Below, piece by piece: positions 1 to 5,278 of a stretch of DNA of 29,810 nt (its first letter is position 1; the number at the start of each line of letters is the position of its first letter). The notes beneath the pieces are model-generated. The model had not been told where the DNA came from, did no database searches, and saw only the letters and a program-made list of their open reading frames with translations. This DNA comes from Planctomycetota bacterium (lineage in GTDB: Bacteria; Planctomycetota; PUPC01; DSUN01), in NCBI GenBank assembly GCA_016872875.1, contig VGYW01000049.1:1-29810 (forward strand), given 5' to 3'. The position numbers and the translations under genes are program-made.

Positions 1-2723
1 GGGTCCGCAGCGCCGGCCCGTGCCTCCTCCGCGACCTCGCGGTGGAAACCATCGAGCTCAATGACCACGCGGCGCGCCTCCGTGTGAGCGCTGAGGCCGT
101 GAACCTGGTGAGTGAGAAGCTGGAGGTGACGCTGGCGGGGGGGATTGGAGAAGACCGCCTGAAGGCGGAACTACAAACGTTTGGGCGGAAGGTGGCGGTG
201 GAGGGGGGGAAGACGGGCCGCGTGGAGGCCGAGGTGCTCCTGCCGCGCCCGAGGCTCTGGTGGCCGCGCGGCATGGGCGAGCAAGCGCTCTACCGCCTCT
301 CCGCGAAGGTGAAGCTCGATGGCGGCGCGGTCTCCGACGAGGCGGAGCTGGCCTTCGGCATCCGCACCATCGAGCTGGCCCCCTACGAAGCGGAAGGGGG
401 CGAATCGCGGGACAGGGACGTCCCGCCCACAATTGCCCGCCTGCGGGTGAACGGCCAGGGCCTTGATGTTCGCGGCGTGGTGTGGCTGCCCGCCGACGCC
501 GCGCTCCGCCTCGACGCATCCCGCTACGAGCGGCTCCTCGCCCGCGCCCGCGAGTGCGGCTTCAACACCCTCCGCGTCGCCGGCGGCGGCCTCGCCGAGA
601 CTGAGACCTTCTACAACCTCTGCGACCGCGAGGGGTTCCTCGTCCTCCAGGAGCTGCCGCTGACCGCCGACGGCGCGGGCATGAACGCCGAGGAATATCT
701 CCTGGGCGCCTCGGCTGCCATTCGCCGCATCCGCTCACACCCCTGCCTCGTCGCCTGGTGCATCGGCGGAGCCGCGGCCGGCGGCGCGCCCGACCCTCGC
801 CTCACCGCCGAATCGGCCGCGCTCTGCCAGCGGCTCGACCCGCAGCGCCGCATGCTCGGCGACAGCCCGAGGGCCGGCCCAGCCCAGCTCTGGCTCACCC
901 AAAGAGACCCCTCAACCGGCCGCGTGGACTGGTCTGGGGCCGCCCTTAACCACGTGCCTGGCCTGCCCTCGCCCTCCGGTTACGCCGCGCTCTTCAGCGC
1001 GCGGGACGCCGAGCCCGAGTGGCCGGCCTGCGACGACTGGGCGCTCGGCTCGGCCCGCGCCGCGGCGCCCTACGGCCCGTCGAGCTCGGCCCGCCAACAC
1101 GCCCTCAAGGCCCAGGCGGCCCAGGCCGCCGCCGCGCGCCACGCCGCCGAGCGGCACCGCCTCGCCCCGGCCGCCGAGGTCTTCTGGCAGCTCAACGAGC
1201 CGACGCCCTCGGCCTCGCCCGCGCTGGTGGACGCCTCGGGCGCGCCGAAGGCCGCTTATCACTTCCTGCGGCGCGCGCTTGCCGACACCGCCATCTTTGC
1301 TGACTTCGGTGGCACAGGCGTCCCGCCTGTGGCCCACAGGCCGGAGGCCTGTGCCACCAACTCCCTGGCCATGACCGGTGGCACAGGCGTCCCGCCTGTG
1401 ACTCACAGGCCGGAGGCCTGCGCCACCATCTCCGTCGGCGAGAGCCTGCATGTGGGTGTTTGTGTGGAGAGCGGCAACGGCCCGCTCCGGAACGCCCAGG
1501 CCACGGCCACAGTGCTCGACCGCGCGATGACGCCGCTCTTCGTGCGGGAGAGCCGCTTCGATGCCGAGGCGGGCGTGGTGGAGCGACCGCTGGCCTTCGA
1601 CTGGTGTGCGGAGGCGGCGCTCGCGGGCGACGTTGCCTTCCTCCACCTGCGGCTCGACGACGCGGCGGGCAAGCCCCTCGCCTCCAACCTCTACTGGTTC
1701 GGCGTGGCCGCCCCGCGGCGAACCACTCGTCGCCCCCTCCGCGTGGCCTGGCTCACCGCGCAGCCGCGAGGCCCTCTGGCCGACGACGCCTTCCTCGCCG
1801 CCTCAGGCATCCAGGTGACGCGTCGCGGGGAGGGCGAGGCTCCTGCCCGGGAGGGCGAGGCTCCTGCCGAGCCGAGGGCCGCCGGCGGCGCGGCTCCGCA
1901 GGAGCGTCGCCCTCCCGCCCTCGACGGCTTCGACGCCATCGTGGTTGACGCCGCAGCCGCCTCCGCGGATGACGCGCTGAAGGCCGTGGCCGCGGCGGTG
2001 GACAAGGGCTGCGGCCTGCTCGTCGTGGGCACGGACAAGGCGGTCTTCGACTCCCCCCTCGGCCCACTCTTGCCCGCCACCCAACCTCCCGCAGGTTCCA
2101 AACCTGCGGGAGGTTTCCACGCACGGCCCACCGCCGCCGTGCCCGACCATCCCATTGTTGCCCGCGTGGCCTTCGACCTCTGCCCACGGCTCACTGGTGG
2201 CACAGGCCTCCGGCCTGTGGGTGATGGGGAAGCCGGTGCCACCGTCATCGTGGCCCTCGGCCCCCAGCACCCGCTCCTCGTCGAGGGGCGCCACGGCCAG
2301 GGCCGCGTCCTCCTCCTCGCCGACGCCCCCGGGCTCGCCGCCTGGCCCGACCTCTCTCGCTTCTACGCCGGCATGCTCGGCTACCTCGCGCGGCTCCCCC
2401 ACGGCGAGCTCGTCTCACTCATCGAGTCCTCGCAACCCAGCCCGCTCCAGGCCCTCGACCGCCTTGAGCCGGCCACGGTGGAGGCCACCCTCCGCCAGGA
2501 GGGCGCGGCCACCGTCGTGGACATCGCGAACCCCGGCACCACCCTGGCGTTCATGGTCTACCTTGAGGCCGATGCCCCCCTGAGCTTCTCAGATAACTAC
2601 TTCTGTCTCCTTCCCGGCGAGAGCCGGGCCGTGCGCGTGGAAGCCCCAAGCGGCGCACCGTTCGCCCTCACGCTCAGGGGCTGGAACGTCGCGCCGCGGA
2701 GGCTGCGCGTCGCAACGCGATAG
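1..2723 (+). CDS. GH2/beta-mannosidase-like protein, 5' end missing, catalytic residues lost
   Basis: The frame is open to the left edge, so the true start lies outside; the first internal candidate is GTG at 42 (residue numbers below count from it). Residues 68-112 form a GH2 Ig-like sandwich end (LWWPRGMGE, then FGIRTIEL). Residues 136-240 match the beta-mannosidase TIM barrel (RGVVWLPADA, FNTLRVAGGG, FYNLCDREGF) and 380-412 its end (FWQLNEP, then VDASGAPKAAY). Active GH2 mannosidases carry the acid/base Glu in a WCGNNE-type motif; here it reads WCIGGAAAGG (239-248). The nucleophile region (SEFG/SEYG in the family) reads NHVPGLPSPSG (303-313), also without Glu. The C-terminal ~570-790 looks like a glutamine-amidotransferase/ThuA-type alpha/beta domain. 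Repeats are inserted in frame at 397-433, 1308-1427, 1828-1916, 2083-2115 and 2196-2243. Probably a non-catalytic carbohydrate-related protein; role unknown. Confidence 0.8.
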   Translation, partial: VRSAGPCLLRDLAVETIELNDHAARLRVSAEAVNLVSEKLEVTLAGGIGEDRLKAELQTFGRKVAVEGGKTGRVEAEVLLPRPRLWWPRGMGEQALYRLSAKVKLDGGAVSDEAELAFGIRTIELAPYEAEGGESRDRDVPPTIARLRVNGQGLDVRGVVWLPADAALRLDASRYERLLARARECGFNTLRVAGGGLAETETFYNLCDREGFLVLQELPLTADGAGMNAEEYLLGASAAIRRIRSHPCLVAWCIGGAAAGGAPDPRLTAESAALCQRLDPQRRMLGDSPRAGPAQLWLTQRDPSTGRVDWSGAALNHVPGLPSPSGYAALFSARDAEPEWPACDDWALGSARAAAPYGPSSSARQHALKAQAAQAAAARHAAERHRLAPAAEVFWQLNEPTPSASPALVDASGAPKAAYHFLRRALADTAIFADFGGTGVPPVAHRPEACATNSLAMTGGTGVPPVTHRPEACATISVGESLHVGVCVESGNGPLRNAQATATVLDRAMTPLFVRESRFDAEAGVVERPLAFDWCAEAALAGDVAFLHLRLDDAAGKPLASNLYWFGVAAPRRTTRRPLRVAWLTAQPRGPLADDAFLAASGIQVTRRGEGEAPAREGEAPAEPRAAGGAAPQERRPPALDGFDAIVVDAAAASADDALKAVAAAVDKGCGLLVVGTDKAVFDSPLGPLLPATQPPAGSKPAGGFHARPTAAVPDHPIVARVAFDLCPRLTGGTGLRPVGDGEAGATVIVALGPQHPLLVEGRHGQGRVLLLADAPGLAAWPDLSRFYAGMLGYLARLPHGELVSLIESSQPSPLQALDRLEPATVEATLRQEGAATVVDIANPGTTLAFMVYLEADAPLSFSDNYFCLLPGESRAVRVEAPSGAPFALTLRGWNVAPRRLRVATR
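397..433. repeat. Partial copy of GGGACGTCCC/CCGCCCACAA repeat family, in-frame
   Basis: This segment (cgggacagggacgtcccgcc followed by cacaa) shares its core with the fuller copy at 18205-18263. It encodes about a dozen residues (SRDRDVPPT) between the Ig-like and barrel domains of the GH2-like protein, where family members have no such segment. Confidence 0.5.
1308..1427. repeat. Two tandem 51-nt GGTGGCACAGGC palindromic repeats, in-frame
   Basis: Copies at 1308-1358 and 1377-1427 each begin GGTGGCACAGGCGTCCCGCC and end in CCTGTGCCACC or CCTGCGCCACC. Each holds two small hairpins, and its ends are reverse complements. They translate as GGTGVPPVAHRPEACAT and GGTGVPPVTHRPEACAT, inserted between the barrel and the next domain. 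Related copies lie at 2196-2243, 16375-16442, 23530-23552 and 29561-29613. There is no CRISPR-like spacing. Confidence 0.9.
1828..1916. repeat. GAGGGCGAGGCTCCTGCC repeat unit, in-frame
   Basis: Two direct copies of gagggcgaggctcctgcc are followed by a reverse-complement-like arm (ggagcgtcgccctccc). It encodes the low-complexity stretch EGEAPAREGEAPAEPR inside the C-terminal alpha/beta domain of the GH2-like protein. Confidence 0.7.
2083..2115. repeat. Perfect 15-bp palindrome with 3-nt loop, in-frame
   Basis: AACCTCCCGCAGGTT, loop CCA, then AACCTGCGGGAGGTT: a perfect 15-bp inverted repeat. Each arm also contains a smaller imperfect palindrome. It is translated as part of PAGSKPAGGF in the GH2-like protein. 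Confidence 0.85.
2196..2243. repeat. Degraded GGTGGCACAGGC-family repeat, in-frame
   Basis: It begins GGTGGCACAGGCCTCCGGCC and ends GGTGCCACC, but the second hairpin is eroded (gtgatggggaagcc). It encodes GGTGLRPVGDGEAGAT within the GH2-like protein. Confidence 0.75.
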
Positions 2724-2764
2724 CCTGCCCTCTCGTTCCCATGCGGAGAGGCTGTGAAGAAATG

Positions 2765-2847
2765 ACACGGACCCACACGGACGGACACGGACACACGCCC
2801 GTCGCCGAGGAATCTGCCTGTCCGTGCTTGTCCGTGGGCGTCCGTGT
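2765..2847. repeat. Imperfect inverted repeat built from ACACGGAC units
   Basis: Left arm 2765-2793 (repeats of acacggac) faces right arm 2819-2847 (repeats of gtccgtg), about 80% complementary over 29 nt with a 25-nt middle. It is the first of three palindromic elements packed between the GH2-like gene and pfkA. Together these fill nearly all of 2724-3009, and I see no gene there. Confidence 0.8.
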
Positions 2848-2851
2848 GATC

Positions 2852-2890
2852 TCTCACTCGTTCCCACGCTCCGCGTGGGAACGAGTGAGA
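2852..2890. repeat. Perfect 18-bp hairpin with 3-nt loop
   Basis: TCTCACTCGTTCCCACGC, loop TCC, then the exact reverse complement. No T-tract follows on either strand, so it reads as an interspersed palindrome rather than a canonical intrinsic terminator, although it could act as one for the upstream gene. It shares the design of 14934-14970 (long perfect stem, 3-nt loop). Confidence 0.85.
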
Positions 2891-2894
2891 CGAT

Positions 2895-2965
2895 GGATGA
2901 TTGGATGACTGGATGGGTGGATGGGTGTCAGACAATCATCCATTCATCCACCCATCCAATCATCC
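2895..2965. repeat. GGATG/CATCC long inverted repeat, copy 1
   Basis: A run of ggatgattggatgactggat type units turns into its reverse complement (catccattcatccacccatc and onward) around a short centre containing gtcagacaa. A second copy with a similar gtcagaa centre lies at 24212-24298. Both are intergenic and immediately upstream of, or next to, a gene start. Confidence 0.85.
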
Positions 2966-2997
2966 CCTCCGGTTCTGTCCCCAGGCCGCACTAGAAT

Positions 2998-3002
2998 GGA
3001 GG
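2998..3002 (+). promoter_or_regulatory. Ribosome binding site of pfkA
   Basis: GGAGG lies 7 nt before the ATG at 3010 and fixes that start codon. Confidence 0.8.
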
Positions 3003-3009
3003 TCCCCTG

Positions 3010-4113
3010 ATGGCTCAGAGCAGGCCCACGGTTCGCAGGATCGGCATACTGACGGGGGGCGGCGACTGCCCCGGCCTCAACGCCGTCATCCGCGCCGTCG
3101 CAAAGTCCGCCATGAACGTCCACGGCATCGAGGTCTTCGGCATCCGCGACGCCTTCCGCGGCTTCGTGGAGGGCGACGGCAGGCTCCTCGGCTACGGCGA
3201 CGTGTCCGGCATCCTCACCCAGGGCGGAACCATCCTCGGAACCTCCAACAAGCACAACCCCTTCCACTTCCCGGTGGTCCGCAACGGCAAACAGGGCTTC
3301 CGGGACATGACGCGCTCTCTCATGGCCAACGCCCGCCGCTGGAAGCTCGACGCCTGCGTGCTGCTCGGCGGCGACGGCACGATGAACATCGGCACCAAGC
3401 TCTGCCAGCTCGGCCTCCCCGCCGTGGGCGTGCCGAAGACCATTGACAACGACCTCGCGGGCACCGACGTGACCTTCGGCTACGACACCGCGGTCGCCTG
3501 CGTGACCGACGCCATAGACCGCATCCACGCCACCGCCATGTCGCACCACCGCGTGATGGTGATCGAGACGATGGGCCGCTACGCCGGCTGGATCGCACTC
3601 AAGGCGGGCGTGGCGGGCGGCGGCGACATCATCCTCATTCCCGAGCTCCCCTACGACCTCGGCAAGGTCGTCGAGCGGGTGCGGGAGCGCAGCCGCACGG
3701 GACGGCGCTTCAGCATCGTCGTCGTCGCCGAGGGCGCCAGGCCCAAGAAGGGCTCCCTCACCATCGAGCGCACCGTGACCGACAGCCACGACCCCATCCG
3801 CCTCGGGGGCGTCGGCGCCAAGCTCGCGCGCGACATCGAGGAGGCCTCCTGCCTCGAAACCCGCTACACCATCCTCGGACACCTTCAGAGGGGCGGGTGT
3901 CCCACCGCCTACGACCGCGCGCTCGCCACCCGCTTCGGCCATCACGCGATGGAGCTCGTGGCCGCGGGGCGTTTCGGCCGCATGGTCTGCCTCAAGGGCG
4001 ACGCCATCACATCCATCCCCATGGCCAAGGCCGTCGCCAAGCTCAAGCTCGTCCCCCGCTCCCACCCCCTCATCAAGGCCGCCCTCGCCCTCGGCACCTG
4101 CTTCGGAGTCTGA
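3010..4113 (+). CDS. pfkA: 6-phosphofructokinase
   Basis: Phosphorylates fructose 6-phosphate to fructose 1,6-bisphosphate in cytoplasmic glycolysis. The 367-residue protein has the full PfkA fold: GGGDCPGLNAVIR (16-28), GGDGT (120-124), VPKTIDND with the catalytic Asp (141-148), METMGRYAGW-type segment (186-194, here IETMGRYAGW) and HLQRGG near 300. The phosphoryl-donor site is mixed: Gly at the E. coli 104 position (GGDGT), as in ATP enzymes, and Lys at the 124 position (PKTIDND), as in the PPi-type and group III branches. The Gly suggests ATP use, which is inference. The start is set by a GGAGG 7 nt upstream. It is probably a single-gene unit: repeats lie before it and the divergent-style promoter of the MNT-HEPN pair after it. 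Confidence 0.95.
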   Translation: MAQSRPTVRRIGILTGGGDCPGLNAVIRAVAKSAMNVHGIEVFGIRDAFRGFVEGDGRLLGYGDVSGILTQGGTILGTSNKHNPFHFPVVRNGKQGFRDMTRSLMANARRWKLDACVLLGGDGTMNIGTKLCQLGLPAVGVPKTIDNDLAGTDVTFGYDTAVACVTDAIDRIHATAMSHHRVMVIETMGRYAGWIALKAGVAGGGDIILIPELPYDLGKVVERVRERSRTGRRFSIVVVAEGARPKKGSLTIERTVTDSHDPIRLGGVGAKLARDIEEASCLETRYTILGHLQRGGCPTAYDRALATRFGHHAMELVAAGRFGRMVCLKGDAITSIPMAKAVAKLKLVPRSHPLIKAALALGTCFGV

Positions 4114-4130
4114 AGGGAAGTGAGTTGGGT

Positions 4131-4159
4131 TTGCGGGCCGCGGGGGAAGATGATATGCT
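4131..4159 (+). promoter_or_regulatory. Candidate promoter of the MNT-HEPN operon
   Basis: A -35-like TTGCGG (4131-4136) and a -10-like TATGCT (4154-4159) are separated by 17 nt. The -10 overlaps the left arm of the palindromic operator, which fits repression by its own product. Confidence 0.45.
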
Positions 4160-4190
4160 TTTCATAACACACGTTATGTAAGGCATATCA
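4151..4190. promoter_or_regulatory. Two-part palindromic operator running into the MNT start codon
   Basis: The outer arms TGATATGC (4151-4158) and GCATATCA (4183-4190) are exact reverse complements. Nested inside are CATAAC (4163-4168) and GTTATG (4173-4178), also exact. The right arm ends on the A of the ATG at 4190 and covers the AAGG ribosome-binding-like site. This is the only AT-rich palindrome in the area and is well placed for autoregulation by the winged-helix protein encoded directly after it. Confidence 0.7.
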
Positions 4191-4825
4191 TGTCTGCCCA
4201 CTTCCGGCATCAGGGCACAGGGGCGACGCCTGTGAGGCGACAGTTGCTCGAACGACTGCTCGGCTCCAGGGTCCGCGCCAGGGCTCTTAGCTGGCTCCTC
4301 ACCCACCACCATGAGCGCTTCTATGTCCGCCAACTCGAGTCGCTCCTCGGCGAGAAGGTAGCCAATCTCAGCATAGAACTGTCACGCTTGGCTGACATGG
4401 GTATCCTCACCTGTCGCACGGAGGGCAGGCAGAAATACTACCAGGCGGACACGACCTGCCCGATCTTCCCGGACCTACAGAGGGTTGCCATCAAGACGAT
4501 GGGGCTTGCAGATGTCCTCCAATCGGCCCTTGGGCCGCTCCGCGACCGCATCGCTGCCGCGTTCATCTACGGCTCCTTTGCCAAGGCCGACACCCGCCCG
4601 GGAAGCGACGTGGATGTGATGATCATCGGACACGTGACCTTTGGCGAAGTGGTTTCCGCGCTCCGCAAAGCGCAGGACACACTCGCGCGAGAGGTCAACC
4701 CCACTGTCTATCCGCCGGAGGAGTTCAGGCAGAAGAGCGTCCACCAGCACTTCGTCCGAAGCGTCCTCCGCGAGCCGAAGATCTTCCTGATCGGAGACGA
4801 GCGTGAGCTTGCAGGACTGGGCTAA
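4190..4825 (+). CDS. Winged-helix/MNT nucleotidyltransferase-domain protein (antitoxin-like)
   Basis: Residues ~18-90 form an ArsR-like winged helix (LLERLLGSRVRARALSWLL, then FYVRQLE and a GRQKYYQAD wing). Residues ~120-205 are a minimal nucleotidyltransferase domain with the GSx10DxD signature: G128-S129, then D140 and D142 in GSDVDVM. The usual third carboxylate region reads REVNPTVYPPEEF with no obvious Asp in place, so catalysis is uncertain. In MNT-HEPN toxin-antitoxin systems the MNT protein neutralises the HEPN toxin, in characterised cases by AMPylation. The partner HEPN gene overlaps this one by 23 nt. The start is the ATG at 4190, weakly supported by AAGG 6 nt upstream. Residues 8-16 (QGTGATPVR) resemble a worn GGCACAGGC-family repeat. 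Confidence 0.85.
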   Translation: MSAHFRHQGTGATPVRRQLLERLLGSRVRARALSWLLTHHHERFYVRQLESLLGEKVANLSIELSRLADMGILTCRTEGRQKYYQADTTCPIFPDLQRVAIKTMGLADVLQSALGPLRDRIAAAFIYGSFAKADTRPGSDVDVMIIGHVTFGEVVSALRKAQDTLAREVNPTVYPPEEFRQKSVHQHFVRSVLREPKIFLIGDERELAGLG

Positions 4826-5249
4826 CTTCGGCTGGCTGAAGGCGCACCAGACAAGCCCTCAGGAGATCACCGACATGCTCGCGGGCGCGGACAGTGACCT
4901 GCGGGATTGCCAAACCGTAGGCCTCAGCCCGGGTTGGCGGCTGAACATCGCCTACAACGCTGCTCTTCGCGCGGCTGCTGCCGCACTCGCTGCTGCCGGC
5001 TTTCGGCCCGCACGCGGCGAGTCCCACCACGCCAGAGTCATCCAGTCCCTTGAACACACCATCCAGTCGCCCCGCGAGATCATAGATCGATTCGACGCTT
5101 TCCGGCGGAAGCGCAACATCACCGATTACGAGCGAATCGGGACCGTCTCCCAGCAGGAAGCCGCCGAGATGCTCGAACTCGCCAGGAAGCTTCGCCTCGA
5201 AGTGGAGGCATGGCTGCGCGCCTTCTACCCCCATCTGCTCCCGCGGTGA
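4803..5249 (+). CDS. HEPN-domain protein (toxin-like partner of the MNT protein)
   Basis: A 148-residue all-helical protein starting at GTG 4803, 23 nt inside the preceding gene, indicating translational coupling. The C-terminal helix pair carries the HEPN-type segment FRRKRNITDYE (100-110), the form seen in the SAV_6107-like branch, where RNxxxY replaces the RNase motif Rx4-6H. The catalytic His of active HEPN RNases is therefore absent, so toxicity by RNA cleavage is doubtful. The short upstream segment (residues 20-85) provides the first two helices. It likely forms a complex with the upstream MNT protein. It converges with the next gene, leaving 29 nt between stop codons and no terminator hairpin that I can see. 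Confidence 0.8.
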   Translation: MSLQDWANFGWLKAHQTSPQEITDMLAGADSDLRDCQTVGLSPGWRLNIAYNAALRAAAAALAAAGFRPARGESHHARVIQSLEHTIQSPREIIDRFDAFRRKRNITDYERIGTVSQQEAAEMLELARKLRLEVEAWLRAFYPHLLPR

Positions 5250-5278
5250 TCGCGCGGGACGCTTCGTCGGCTTGATGG

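Noticed and set aside
1308..1427. CRISPR-like pair of repeats
   Set aside because: Only two copies 18 nt apart, inside a coding frame, with single copies scattered elsewhere and no cas genes.
2852..2890. Canonical intrinsic terminator
   Set aside because: Perfect stem but no T-tract on either strand, and the same design recurs as an interspersed repeat.
2944..4065. 373-codon minus-strand open frame opposite pfkA
   Set aside because: pfkA is unmistakable on the other strand; this frame is a His/Gly/Val-rich shadow.
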